NCBI GenBank assembly: GCA_951213105.1
Contig: OX578146.1
Coordinates: forward strand, 49,197,275-49,261,274
DNA: 64,000 bases
Reading direction: 5' to 3'
Source of the DNA: Amaurobius ferox
Lineage: Eukaryota; Arthropoda; Arachnida; Araneae; Amaurobiidae
Program-made: the position numbers and the translations under genes
Notes under the pieces: generated by a model
What the model saw: the letters and a program-made list of their open reading frames with translations, nothing else
Database searches by the model: none
Told to the model about the DNA's origin: nothing
In this document: positions 46,421-59,204 of the stretch, piece after piece
Layout of the letters: each line of letters begins with the position of its first letter
How positions within the stretch are numbered: position 1 is the stretch's first letter

Positions 46421-46569
46421 TTTGTTGTATGGTAAAAGACCTCTAAGAGGAGACTTTGCTGTGAAGGGGTCCAGTTTCCACACATTGCCTAAAGTGGCAG
46501 AATGCCCAACAATTGGAAGCAGTTTCGACCTGCCATAAGCAGTTTCATCTCCAGCAATTTCCATAAAAA
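46421..46569 (-). CDS. MED23: MED23 exon d
   Basis: 149 bp, acceptor TTTCTCAG at 46570-46577 and donor GTAAG at 46416-46420. It encodes SKLLPIVGHSATLGNVWKLD and RGLLPYNK, aligning with the MED23 region of similar sequence. It starts with two bases that complete a valine codon and ends in phase 0. Confidence 0.93.
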
Positions 46570-46577
46570 CTGAGAAA

Positions 46578-48604
46578 GTAAAACAATTATTTAAGAAGCT
46601 TATAAAGAATAATGAATAAAAAATCATATTTTCAGATTGGTTGACAAGCAGTAATAAAGTACAGGTTAAGCATGTTTTAATAAAGTTGTAATTTTTAACA
46701 ATAAATATAAAACAAGAAAGATCAATCATGCATGAAGCATTGATTATGAAACACTTTTCAAATAAAATGCAATTTTATTTAAACATCTCTAAAATGTGAT
46801 ACATTCAGCAGTAATATTTGTTTAATTATCACAATACTACAATAATTTATTTTACTTGAGAATTAAAACTTCATCAAAAAAGGTAATGCTATTAAATCGT
46901 CTGATTCTCTAAGTAAAATCAATGAATATTTCATTCATATCACTTATATTCCAGACTCCAGTGCTAAATAATTAGGCGTGAAAAAAAATTCAGCAATTCT
47001 TATACAACTCATCTTACAATCACTTGATTTGTTTACATTCTGCATCCATTAAAATTAGGCTTCATTGTAGAAATAATCAAAGTTTGATGATCATTTAAAC
47101 TAAAAAATATTGTAATTGCGTTGGCACAGAATATAGATGCACAGAAAATACACAAAAATAGAGCAGTTTTAGGACAGATGTAACACTAAATATAAATTTA
47201 AAAGATCCTTAAAACTCACGATCTTGACACATAGAGAGAAAAAAATGGATGCCATATTTTATTTTGCTGAATCGCGTAATCCCTTCATATATCATAGGTT
47301 TAATTATTATTTTAATTTTTATTTAAAAAACTAAACATATTTTGCTGCAATTTTTTTATATATATTTTATGGGATAATATGAATATTTCCTAAAATTTTT
47401 GAAGCAATTTATGAATTTTAACTTTTTAAAAGAGGTTTGAAAAATTAGATCCCATACGTTTCAATGTATTTCACTTTTTCAACCCGGATTCAATCTAAAA
47501 CTAATTAGGTGATATTATTTATTTACATTCCCATATGTCTAACAGACAGTCTCAACAACATACTAAAAGTTCATTTTGATAAAGTCATTTTTACGGCAGT
47601 TATCGTGCGAATGGACAGAGAGAATGAACAGTCATACACACTTTTCTACTATGTTGAAAAGTGTTAAAAATACAAATTAGTAATATTAATTACTAACACA
47701 TATTTACTAAATTAAAATAATTTTAATAAAACTAAGATTGGTGTAGGTAGTTAATAAACTTAGTAATCATGAAAATATGAGACAGTGAGTTTATAAGAGA
47801 AAACATGACAAAATTGCTGCTCTTGTTAATCAAAAAGAAATTGTCAAAATTGCATTAAAAAGAAACTTGTTAAGTTTAAAATTGTTAATTTGAATTTTCT
47901 TTTTCAATAATTATTATATGCAGTGGTGCCATTCAGCCAGTATCCACCAGTTAAAATACTAAAAACAAAAATACTGATCATGCTATGAAAAACTAGATGT
48001 TAACTTCAAAACAAAACAGGAAATGGATCGATATAAAACTTTGAATACTTACATTTATTTAAAGCTATAAAATATAAACTCAAAAATTATGGTTATATTA
48101 AATATCAAAATATAAATCATCATACAACATGTATCTTCAAGATTCAATTTAAAGGCATGTAGTGATTGAGATGACAATAACAAGAAATACATTATAATAT
48201 AATATACTGTCATAATTTGTAAGTTTATATTTCAATATTTGACATAAACATAAAAAAATTTCATATCTGTGCTTCTCCAGTTTTGGTCTTTCAAGAAAAC
48301 ATAAATCAGTTTCTTAGAATGCGATCAACAATTTTACTTTCAATGTTTTTCATTTTTTTTTTTTAAATTGATAAATTTCTTTCTTTTACTGAAAGTTGGT
48401 TTGTTGTTAATGGTAGGTACAATATAATGAAAAATTTGGAATACAACATTTTGAAAATTATTAAATTTATTTTTAATGTTACAATTTTATTCATAATTCA
48501 AAACAATATTTTTCTTTGAATTTTAAAATATCTAATTACTTTTCATGCAAATGCAAAACTTTAAAAATTTACGTCTATATCAGAATTGTATTACATTTAT
48601 TTAC
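46578..48604. other. intron sequence, nothing recognised
   Basis: AT-rich, with no supportable feature in about 2 kb. Confidence 0.4.
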
Positions 48605-48674
48605 CTGATACAGAAACCATTTGAGCAGTGGGCCTGAAACTATCAACAAAAGATGATATCAACTTCGAAAATTT
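48605..48674 (-). CDS. MED23: MED23 exon c
   Basis: 70 bp, acceptor TTTTTAG at 48675-48681 and donor GTAAAT at 48599-48604. It encodes LISSFVDSFRPTAQMVSVS, matching the LVSDFVDTFRPTA part of MED23. Found by homology plus splice sites because it is so short. Confidence 0.92.
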
Positions 48675-49159
48675 CTAAAAACAGAACAATCATTTATCAG
48701 TCTACTTACAGTAATCCAAGTATTGTGAAATTAAACAAATTAACATTATAAATATTATAGAACTGATTGACATTATATATTATGCAGTAGGGATAGCTGG
48801 TTTAAACCCCATTGGTCTAAATCTTTTTTCTTTCCCTTACCATTTTTATTTCCAACCCTGCTATGCAGTTGAAGAACTGCATGGGAAAATGTTTTATATA
48901 TAAAACTTGTTTCCAAAATAGTTAAGAAGGTGAAAAGTTTAACCTAAGAACCAGCTATATAAACTAAACAAGTGAAATCTAAATCGGAGTAGCTAATCTT
49001 AAACAATATAACAAAATTCAGATTTTTGCAGGTGAGTTTTTAAATATTCCAGGAGATCAAAGAAACTGAACAGAATAACCAATAAAAAATATATCTGAGA
49101 CAAACAAAAGATGCAATATATTAGATGAATTTTATAAAATGAGTTCAAATATATTAGTT

Positions 49160-49592
49160 AAATTTATTTGAAATTATTTTACTTTTACACCTGCACTTTT
49201 TAGATTTTCCTGATAATTCTGACTTAACAATGGTGTAAAAAATTGTTGTAAAAAACTTTTTTAAGTAAAAAAAAAAACCATGGTTTAAATCACAGTTTAA
49301 GACATAGTTGAAATGAAAAGAATGGTTTAAACAGAAACTTAAAAGTAATATAAACCAGTCAACCCTGCTTTTAAGACAATTTCTTTTTATTCTTAGATGA
49401 TGCCGCAACCACTTAATGAAGCTTGGGGGGTGCTAAATACTTCAGCAATTTTTTAAATGTACAATGGCATTCTACTTTGCAAATGACATGGAATTAGGAG
49501 CTTGGGCACCTTTAAAAGGACTTCAGTACTTCTAAATAAACAATTCTAGTTTTTATTATGATGGCAACTCTCTAATCAGAACTCAGTCTTAC
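49160..49592. repeat. dispersed repeat, copy 1
   Basis: Shares with 50575-50972 a collinear series of blocks, including GCAATTTTTTA, ACAATGGCATTCTACTTTGC and CTTCAGTACTTCTAAA. About 75-80% similar by eye over roughly 400 bp. Family unknown. Confidence 0.65.
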
Positions 49593-49599
49593 ATAAAAG

Positions 49600-49790
49600 A
49601 TGTGTGTCTTTTCTTTCTTTTTGACTGTCTGTATAGTCTGTAGCAGGAAATCTAAACATAGTACGGCCATGAAATTTGGTACACAGATATCTCAGGACCC
49701 GAAATGGTGTACCCAGACATTTTTTTAAAATTTTGAATTAATTTTTTTAATTTTATATTTTATCCCGATTTAAGCTGACATTTACACATA
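49600..49790. repeat. dispersed repeat with ATGAAATTTGGTACACAG
   Basis: CTGTCTGTATAGTCTGTAG, then CGGCCATGAAATTTGGTACA, then a T-rich TTTATATTTTATCCC. The same order of blocks is present at 57040-57200. No coding content. Confidence 0.55.
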
Positions 49791-50574
49791 TTAATTCTTC
49801 AGCAACCTAAAACATTATCACAGGGTTTTCATCTTGACATCACTGGAAAGATTGAAGAACATTCTTTGTCATATTGTTTGAACTGAATTCATGGCATAAT
49901 TCCTTCAGATTTATTATTTTTTTTTTTTAAATAGATCAAAATTTGCATTTTTTACATGACCTGATATATAAATCATCGCATCCGACAGACTAAGATTAGC
50001 ACAATTCTATAATTTAGCTAAAACATCCCCACATATACTATGCATTCTAACAAAAAAAATTTTCAATTTCATAAATAATTTTAAATGTTTCAATTTTTTA
50101 ACTGATCTCATTTACTCTTCGCAATGGCCAGACAACGCACTTCAACAATTCTCCCCCTTCCTGGATCAGATCTAATTTAAAGAGGGGTAAATGATTGTGA
50201 TGGATGGATTCTTCAAATCCAAGGAGAACTTCCGGAGAGACAGAGGTTTTGAATCTTTTATTTTTATTCCATGCTTTGTGGAGGTAGGAAATCTCTTGAA
50301 GTCATTCAGTTCCTTTCAAGTTTTTATAAGTAGTCAAAATGGAGTGTTGGAAATATAAAAATTATATTGTTTGCAGAAAATATAGCCAATTGTAATTCTT
50401 ATTTTATGATTTGGAAATTATATTTGCATTGTGAGAATGATTTTAGTTTGAAAAGGTAATTTGGAAATTGAGTATATTTCCACCTGTGTCTGTATTATTT
50501 ATATTTAGTACTGGGCACTTATTTAAGACCTAGGCAATAGTGGGTGATTGGGTGATTCGCTGTAGTTTAACATA

Positions 50575-50972
50575 AAAGAATTATTTTGAAATTATGTTAC
50601 TTTTAAAATTGTACTTTTTAGATTTTACTTACAATAACTTTTTAACAAAGTGTTGTAAAAAACAGTTTTGAAAAACTGTTGTAAAGGGGGGAAATGGTTT
50701 AATTCAAAAAGCCACAGTTTAAATTTAATAAGATTTCCAATCCTGCATTTTAGATAATTTTTAAAAATGCCCAGACGGTGCCGCAACAAAAATAGAGCTT
50801 GGGGGTGCTAAACCCTCAGCAATTTTTTACATGTACAATGGCATTCTACTTTGCAACTGACATAACTATACAGGGACTTGAGTACCTCCAAAAGAACTTC
50901 AGTACTTCTAAACAAACAATTCTAGTTGTAATTATGATGACAACTCTAATCAGAACTCAATTTAACATAAAG
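50575..50972. repeat. dispersed repeat, copy 2
   Basis: Direct copy of 49160-49592, 1.4 kb away, with independent substitutions and small indels. The sequence in between (49800-50560) is not shared, so this is not a simple tandem duplication. Confidence 0.65.
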
Positions 50973-51306
50973 GAATTACTTTGAGTATATATTTCGATAT
51001 TCTAATGTATTAACAGCCTTGTAGCCTATTGGTGTGTAATTCTAATGGTTTTCTGAATGTTACAAACATGCTGTGAGACTATCCAGCTTAGCAGAGATTA
51101 TTTATTATAGCATATACATTATAAATAGGAAGCCCATATTTTATTTACAAAGAAGAAACATACAATTCAAAACTTTTATTTGCATAATATTACACAAGTT
51201 TACACTTTTTTTATAGCATAAAAATGTTTTTAGGATAAACTTTATTCTCTGATATATACCAACCCATAAATTTTTTCAGTAATTCAAAAATAAATAAATA
51301 ATTTAC

Positions 51307-51411
51307 CCAATGTGGATAAGATCCTTTAGCTGGTATCTTCTTTTGAACTTCATCTAAAATTAAATAGCTAGGGAGAAGGGAAGTATTCCTATCAAATATG
51401 GTTTCCAAAAC
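51307..51411 (-). CDS. MED23: MED23 exon b
   Basis: 105 bp, 35 whole codons, acceptor TTTTTAG at 51412-51418 and donor GTAAAT at 51301-51306. It encodes LETIFDRNTSLLPSYLILDE and KGSYPHW, aligning with the ILERNACLLPAYF...PHW block of MED23. Confidence 0.94.
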
Positions 51412-51556
51412 CTAAAAATTAATTAAATATTTTATACATAGGTTAACAAAGTATTAATAAATTAAATATCACAGGAATACAATGCCAGATCTTATGCTTT
51501 TGGGATATTAGGCCAGTCTTCTTTGGATGCCCCTTCCACACCACATTAGCTTCTCC

Positions 51557-51650
51557 TTTATACGTACATGATAATGTATATAGGAGATACTCGCATACTC
51601 TCAATTCAATACTCTCCTACATGCATTACCATGTATATAGGAGAGTATTG
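51557..51650. repeat. short foldback
   Basis: ATGATAATGTATATAGGAGA and CTACATGCATTACCATGTAT bracket an imperfect hairpin, with TATATAGGAGA at both sides. Similar in style to the TATATAAGGAAAGT ends at 15293, but not the same sequence. Confidence 0.35.
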
Positions 51651-51659
51651 AAATAAGGT

Positions 51660-54600
51660 CGAAAACTGCAATTAGAGTTTTCAACAAATCTAAATATTTT
51701 GCATACTCTTGAATGCGAAAAAACTATTTTAGTGTGATATCTGTCTGTCTGTGTGTGTGCCTGTATAATGTACATATCCACTGAAGTTAGAAACTATTTA
51801 ATTAAATTAAAAATTTAGTGGTTACTTAACTTATTCATTATCCTGGTTTTGGTTAAATTTTGGTACGATTATTAAAATTCAGATATGGCTTTTTTTTTAA
51901 ATCAATAGTTTCTTGTTTTACATGTAATTTTTCATAAATGAATAAGATCAACCTCATAATTTTGAAGTTGCCAAGTTACGGACAGACAAAAATGACAAAC
52001 TAAATGGCACTTGGAGGATGTTAAAGATGGCTAAAAATTAAAATATCATCTTGTACTCAAAATGAGAAATGGTGAATGTATAAAAGTTAAAAAATGTGTT
52101 ATTAATATTATTATTTTGCTTTATTTAATATGTTAACAATTTTAGTAAGAACCAGATAAAAATTTAATACAAAAAAAAAAATATTATAATGCTATCGGTG
52201 AGGCCCCATAATCTTTGCTAAGCTACAACCTAGGTTGGGCTAGATTCTGCATAAATACATGGAGACAAATTGACATGTTCTTGAGAGTGGTGAGCTATTA
52301 AATTCTTAACAACCATTATATAACTAAACTTAATTTCTACTTTAAGAAACATATAATTCATTTGCAGTCTATGTTGTGAATTAATAGGTTAGCATAATAC
52401 CCTATTATTGTATATTTATAAACTTCTTTGTTTCATTTAAAAAATTTGACGTTTCAAATTCTTCATTCTTTTTATAACTGATTTCAATAATTGATTTCTC
52501 ACAATTTAACAAACAGTACTCAGGCCTTAAAAATTTTTACCTGGTACATACAAGTTTGCCCACGACTGAAAAATGATTTCTCTTTTATTTAACTGCTATG
52601 AAAAATGATTTTTCTTTTATTTAACTGCTACTAATTTCTAAAAATTTTCATTTGTGAAAATGGACAATTAACTGACTTTGTGTTCAGAAGCATAAGAAAA
52701 ATTTAAAAACTAAATTGGAGTTCCCTTTAAACTTACTCCACATTCTGATAATCCTTTTTTAAACTAATTAATTACTAACATCCAATCAGACAGATTTAAT
52801 CAGTATCCAATAATAATAAATATGTCGCATTTTACTACACAATATTTTTTATTACAAAACAATGGAACCCACTGACAAAGTGTCTGATCCCAAAGAAGAT
52901 TTACAAAACATGTAGAAGTAACTTTAATATTATACAATTAAATGTGATTAATCTTTGATTTCTTGAGTTTTATACAAAAATATTAATTTTTAAATATTTT
53001 TCCAAATATGCCTTTCTAAAATATATAAAATGGTTTTGGAGCCTGAAAGAGATAACGAATGAAAGAGATGAACCATACTATCAGAGAATGAAAATCAGGC
53101 TCGGACTAAGCCCACCTTAACTCTAGTGCACAGTCATTGCTCGTAATTTCAAATGTATGTGAAGTCAGGTACTAGAATCCATCTTAACTCTAGTACCCAG
53201 GTATTGCTCGTAATTTAAAAAGTATACAAATTCTAAAATCATTCTAAATCTTCTTATAACTCAAAATATATTTCCCTTGGTTTATAAAAGATTTGAAAAA
53301 GAGAAGTATGAGAATATCGGTTCTCTACACTAGGCTTGGGAGATGTTGCAATTTCTACATTGTGATACATCAGCAATCTAATATCGCGATGCATCATAAC
53401 GTTAACCATGTATTTTATACACAATAAAAGCAAAACCTTGTTACTTAGGGTTCACTCATTTTCCATAATAAAAATTAAAGACATAATAAGAAGCCGATGC
53501 ATATTTTTGAGCACCTCACAAATAACAATTATTTAAAGATTTTTATTATTTCAGCAGGTTTTTAACTATTTCGTTATTTCAAGGAAATTATTTATTACAG
53601 TTTTGTACAAAACTAGTTAAGTTCCATGCTGAAATTGGAACTGTTAACCTTAGAAGGAAAAAAAAAACAGATTTTAATGACATTATTTGTTAAGGTCTAT
53701 ATAATTATATAATTAAGGTTTTTATAGCTCAAAATATTTCTCTTGGTTTATAAAAAAATTAAAAAAACAGTAGTTTAAGTATCAGAATATCTGTTCTTTA
53801 CATAAAAAACTTCAATGCATATTTATAACTCAAAACGATAAATTAAATTTATTTGCAAATTTACAAAAAAAAAAAAAAAAAAAATTCAACTTGGCCATTA
53901 TATGCTAAAATTAAATTATTGAAATAAGTAGTAAATTATTTTTCTGAAATATTTAAAACCATTGCAACAACCAGTTAAATACAATAAAAAATATCTGAAG
54001 TTTAGAAACCTTGGATTATAATAAAAAAAAAATGATAACTTATTAACTTAAAAAGTTTAAAATATCATTAATTCTCAAAATGTTCTTTTATCTTATTGCG
54101 ACCAATAAGATGCAATCCAAAAATACCATAAAAAACATCTGCTCACTTGACTGCTTTATTTAAAAAGATTTTAAAACAATAAATAAGAATTAATTTCTAT
54201 CACTAAGTAACACAATTTTATTTTCTTCAAATAAAGTTTTAGCAAAAATATTGTCTGCCAAATCTTAATTCTACAGAAAAGAAATATTTTTCTACCGGAT
54301 ACCTCAACAATCCTTTGACTTAGAAACTGGAAACACAGATGCAATTACCCACAGTAAATAACCATACTAAATTTGAAAATAAATTAGCCAAAAGATTTAT
54401 ATACAGAACAAACAAACTTTTACTTAGTTAGAACTAAAACAAATTACCAAGTGTTGCCCCGGCATAAATAAGAGGCCACTAGATAAATAATACAAATACT
54501 AATAACACCACCCAATTTCCAAAATGCCTGTTTTGCACAAAAATCATTCCCGAACTCTTCTAACAATGCAATTTAACAATGACTATATAGATATATCATA

Positions 54601-54866
54601 TTTAGCAATGAACATGGCCCCAGTTCTGATGTCATGAAGACAGGAGAACTACTTTTCTGCTAACGTTCAAATTGCAAATAACAACTTTTATACACCTATT
54701 TAAAATTTCCTAGGAAATTCCGAAATAGAATAATCTTAAAAAAGTTATTAGAATGTGTAGATATAATTCCACATTTATGCCAAAGAGTAGAATCGTGTAA
54801 ATTTCCAATTTGCTGATGCATGGAAATAAAAATGAAATGTCCTAAAATGAACATATTTCGATATTA
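51660..54866. other. intron sequence with minor duplications
   Basis: A 70-bp imperfect duplication around CTTAACTCTAGT...ATTGCTCGTAATTT occurs at 53105-53220. Similar TTTATAACTCAAAATAT blocks lie at 53253 and 53726. A TATCGCGATGCATC stretch near 53381 recalls the ends of some hAT MITEs but no boundaries were found. No exon found. Confidence 0.35.
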
Positions 54867-54868
54867 TA

Positions 54869-56600
54869 CAGTACAACCTCGAAAATCCGGAGGTATTTCA
54901 AATTTTCAGGTTTTTTTTTTTCTTTTTTTCCCCCAGACTGACGAAGTCATCGCAGATTTAAAACAGGGTAAGATTATTTATATGGAATTATATTTTATAA
55001 GCAAATACCGTATTTTCCAGTCGAACTCAGAAATGAAACGAAAGTTTAGATGGACGGCCGTAGATCGGCTCATTGTTGGAGCGTGAATTATGTTGTTAGC
55101 GTTAATCCCTCCTCCCCCTTATTCAAGTCACAACTTCCGATGAATAATTTCGCATAAAATATACATCGTTATTTAAATAAGGAATTTTTATTATCAAAAT
55201 TTCCTTTTCTCATTATTGAAAAAAACATTTTTCTGAAACAATGTAATTTTTAATATTAAACACTTTAAAACGTTATCGTAACATTTTATCACAGATTGTT
55301 CAATTAAATCTAAAAATCCTGAGAATTCACATTAACGCTCACTGAAATTTATTTTGTTCACTTCGTAGTACGAATTCCATTCTTCAATGTATTCTGTTTT
55401 ATCTTCAGAATCTCCTCCCCCTCCCGATATCTGACGATTTTTTCGTTCTCGTCGAACGTGTCAGCTTGAAATCGATTGAATATTTTGCCTTTTTTGTTTA
55501 GAAAGCCATATTTAAATATTATAAATAGCAAATAAATAACTAAATAATATCATATCGCACAGAACCGAGTAACAAAGTCATACAGACCTCTCAAAAGGGG
55601 TCGGCTGCATTTACGATTAGGAACTAAGCAAATTCCTTTCTTCGCTTTCCCTGCCCCACCACGTCCTGGTGCTGCTGCAATGACTCATCGTAATTTAGAA
55701 AAAATCATGAGGAGAGATATTTTTCTTTTTTGGAAAGATATTTATTTTATCTTCTGCGATATTTTTTATATATTTGACTATTACTAATAAAGTTTTTACT
55801 TCTTTCAGAGTCATCAGCCTTTTTAAACATAACATTATATAGATGCTAGAAAATAAATAAAACTTTTAAGTTCTTATTTTATGTTTTTCGTTCGTTAATA
55901 GAGAAAACAGTTTAAACACATTTACACCTTTAAATATATCGTCAAAAGTGCTAATCCTCGATCTTTATTAAATCTCGGCACTTCATTAAATCTTCCGGTG
56001 CTTCATTAAATCTCGACAAAGCCTATATAACGGAAGTTCTGCACTGTGATGATGATGCGCAAATCGTAAATAAATTGAGTGATGGCGAAATTCGTGATAT
56101 GATATTAAATAAAAATAGATCAAAGTAGTGACGATAAATGTGGGGAAGAAAATATATCCATTGATAATCTTATGCAAACATCGATCCTGCAATTAAAGGT
56201 CTTAAACAAAGAAACTTTATAACCGAACAGACATAATGTCCATTTACAGGATAAAGAAAACTACTTTCCCATAAACCAAAATTGATGAAATAACAAATGT
56301 TAATTCAAATATTTAAACAAAATGATAAAATGTAATTTTATCATTTCGTTTCGTTCACACATTCTAAATTATTAATGTGTATATTTTTTCTTAGAAATTT
56401 TTTTTGCCCTATTTTTTACATTAAATAATATGTTTTAATTGATTAACTTAACTTTTGTCATTATTTTTACTAAAAATAGTGCTTTGTAGTGTATTTAGTT
56501 AATATTAAATCTGAATTTTATTCAAATTCTATAATCCGGAAAAATCGAAAATTCGCAATCGGCAATGTTTGGACGAGTCCGTATTTTCAAGGTTGTACTG
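54869..56600 (+). mobile_element. second Tigger/pogo-like element, decayed
   Basis: 1,732 bp flanked by TA (54867-54868 and 56601-56602). Inverted ends begin CAGTACAACCTCGAAAAT, and the two arms match at about 21 of 24 positions. The family differs from that at 21966. A plus-strand piece at about 56048-56110 (DDDAQIVNKLSDGEIRDM) resembles the acidic C-terminal tail of Tigger transposases; the rest is unreadable. Confidence 0.75.
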
Positions 56601-56774
56601 TATTTTTAAATATGAAAAAATTTTCATATGGATTCAATTCATTAGAAAGAATCATCGAAGATCATTAGAAAAAAATCTTTGGTCTTTTTGATGTTGTTAA
56701 GTGATACTCTATGAATACATTTTTGATAATTAAGTAACCTATTTATTTAAAAATCACTCAAAATTGTACCATAA

Positions 56775-56776
56775 CA

Positions 56777-56814
<38 letters not shown>

Positions 56815-56820
56815 GAAGAA
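56775..56820. repeat. (AAT)n microsatellite
   Basis: About twelve uninterrupted ATA/AAT units followed by AAGAAGAAG. Confidence 0.95.
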
Positions 56821-57029
56821 GAATTTAAAAAAAATTGCTATGAGGTATTTCGGAACCTGAACTGAACTATCATTGTATCCCGAATTTTTTAGATGTGGGT
56901 TACTTAGATTTTTTGATGCTGCCTACAGACGAACAAACAAACAAAAAAATCAACAAACATATGCCTTCTTTTATAATGTTTGATTTATCAAATTTAAAAT
57001 TAATAAAATCCAATATCTTACATAATTAA

Positions 57030-57200
57030 GGAAGATGTCCCTGTTTCTGTCTATGTGTGTGTGAGGTCTGTAGGGGGAATCAAAGAATCATACGGGCATG
57101 AAATTTGGTACACAGGTACTTCATGACCCTGGAAAAAGCACCTCAGCAATGTGTTTCTTTAATTTGAATTAGTTATTTTATATTTTAGCCCAATTTACAA
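57030..57200. repeat. dispersed repeat with ATGAAATTTGGTACACAG, second copy
   Basis: Same block order as 49600-49790: CTGTCTATGTGTGTG, GTCTGTAG, CGGGCATGAAATTTGGTACA, then TTTATATTTTAGCCC. Confidence 0.55.
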
Positions 57201-57734
57201 AGATTTTGGATGATATTCACACAAATCAATTTCCTAGTTTCCTATATAAAAGTTTAGAAGTTGTCAAAGCATTAATAAAATATTAATAAGAATTTGATAA
57301 AAAGTGGAAAAAATTAAATAAAATCTGTCGCTCTTATCAATCAAAAATTTTGTTTAAATATTTTTAACTTACTGAGAACAATTTATTTTCATTGCTAAAC
57401 ATGATTTAATATTCTTCAAATAAGATTTGTAACAAACATATTCAGCTATAAACCTAATGTTTAATTCTAATAGTACAATAGACCTCCAGTCACTGTGCTA
57501 TGCCCTTTTTGAGCTACCTGCCCCTAAAGCTAATGTTAATTCTATAGAAAAGAACAATTTTTTTCAATATCTTGATTACCATTGAACCTAAAATCACGAA
57601 ACAAAAAGTTCTTAATTTTCAGTAAATAATGATGCTGTATTTGAAAAATTGGTCAAAAAAAGTAAATGGGTATAAAGAACAAACAGAAATAAAGATTTTC
57701 AATTATTCAAGTATAAAATATAATAAGACTTTAC

Positions 57735-57833
57735 CTTTTGAATTGCACGTAGTTGGTTCATTACTGCAACATTATTAGCAGACTTTATGCCATGGGCTTT
57801 ATCGAGTATAGTTTTTAAAAGGTCTCTCACTCC
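57735..57833 (-). CDS. MED23: MED23 exon a (first one found)
   Basis: 99 bp, 33 whole codons, acceptor TCTTACAG at 57834-57841 and donor GTAAAG at 57729-57734. It encodes GVRDLLKTILDKAHGIKS, matching the GVRDLLKVILEK block about 135 residues from the MED23 start. The upstream exon(s) were not found up to 64000. Confidence 0.92.
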
Positions 57834-58390
57834 CTGTAAGATAAGAAAAATTATTAAAGAAATATAGCATTGACTAAAAATAAAAATATTGGGTAATTTT
57901 ATATTAAAAATATTTTAAATCACATTAGAGGATGATAAGTGACAGCAAAAATATTGTAACCAAGCATGTTATTTTTATTTAAAAAATAAAAGCTTCCAAA
58001 CACCGCACTATTCTTTAAATTTGCAATAAAAAAAATATTTTGACATTTACTAAAGCCTAGAAAATATCTTGGTGATTATCACCTCAACCGAATATTTACA
58101 TTACCCATTTTTAATAAAGGTTATCAGCTTAATTAATAATAAAGGTTTCAAGTTGAAATTAAGAATGAAAATAAATGCCATGTATAGCTTTTGCCTAATA
58201 AAATGCATGATTTAACTTAAAATACATGTACAATGTGAATTTTGTACTCCAAGTATACTTTATATAGGCAATAAATTAGTCTTAAAATTCGAAAATTTAT
58301 CAACATAAAAAATTCAAGTGAAATGAAAATAAAATTTTAGGAAATGAAGACTGTATTTGGAAAATAAAATTATATTTAGCAATTAGATAA

Positions 58391-59109
58391 CAGGGTGGCT
58401 ACAGGGTCTTAGATAGAAATTCCCTGATATTTCCCTGATTTCCAGATAATATCTTCTAAATTCCCTGATATGTATTGCTATCTACTTTTACCGAATATCA
58501 GTTTAACAAGCATAAAAAGTCAATTACTAAAATTGAAAGTGACAATTAAGAATAAATAATTAAAATCAATTACTTTCAACATTGAAAAATATAATACTCA
58601 AAATATAGTATTTATATAAGAACAGTATTATTAGAAGAATATTAATCTTTCATGCATTAAAATTGTAGATAAGTTATAAAACTCAGCAATAAACTCAACA
58701 GTGTTCTGTAAAATCCAGTCCAGAATATATATATATTTTTTTTATACAGTTAAATATCACTTACTGTAATAAAATTGTGTATAATCAGAAACAGTATTTT
58801 TATTTTAATTTGCTTTTCCTGTCATATGAAATGCATTGACAAATTTCAAAACAATTAAAGTGAAAAGGATCACTAAGAAATGTTGAAATTTTAAACTCTC
58901 CTTTTTATTGAGATGTCCAATAGGCTGACTTCTGTCACATGAAATGTAAATAAGGAATTCTACACATCTGTATTGTTCCTTATGCGGAAGAAACCCTCAA
59001 TTCAAATTCCCCTGCTACTTTCAGTTTTTTTTTTGTTTTGTTTTAGGAATTCCCTGATATTTCCAGAATGCTGATATTTCTCTGATTTCCAGGTTCTGTT
59101 GCTATCCTG
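58391..59109. mobile_element. short hAT-like element with 5-bp duplication
   Basis: The ends CAGGGTGGCTACAG and, inverted, CAGGATAGCAACAG are flanked by GATAA at 58386-58390 and 59110-59114. The 719-bp interior has no ORF. ATTCCCTGATATTTCC lies near both ends in direct orientation. CAGGGTGGCnACAG-type ends are common among hAT elements; 5-bp duplications are known for a hAT subgroup. Confidence 0.65.
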
Positions 59110-59204
59110 GATAAGCAGAAAAAAATCAAAAATCCTGAAATACTCCTGGTGCTTATATTATATAGATTGGGTTGAGTTCTAACTACAGTAAAAGTCCTCA
59201 ATTC

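Larger units (their letters stand above)
13003..57833 (-). other. MED23: MED23 gene, internal part (12 exons)
   Basis: The exons, in order on the minus strand, encode a continuous stretch clearly homologous to Mediator subunit 23 (Sur2/CRSP130), a large helical-repeat protein of the Mediator tail that connects activators such as Elk-1-type factors to RNA polymerase II in the nucleus. Exons: 57735-57833, 51307-51411, 48605-48674, 46421-46569, 40386-40481, 38660-38863, 36178-36264, 29020-29222, 28215-28297, 20095-20260, 15923-16065, 13003-13177. All introns are GT-AG and all junction phases agree, with no stop or frameshift, so the gene looks functional. The start and the C-terminal half are outside the window or not found. 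Confidence 0.93.

Noticed and set aside
55986..56192. Minus-strand ORF inside the second Tigger element
   Set aside because: The plus strand of the same bases carries the acidic transposase-tail remnant, and the minus translation resembles nothing.
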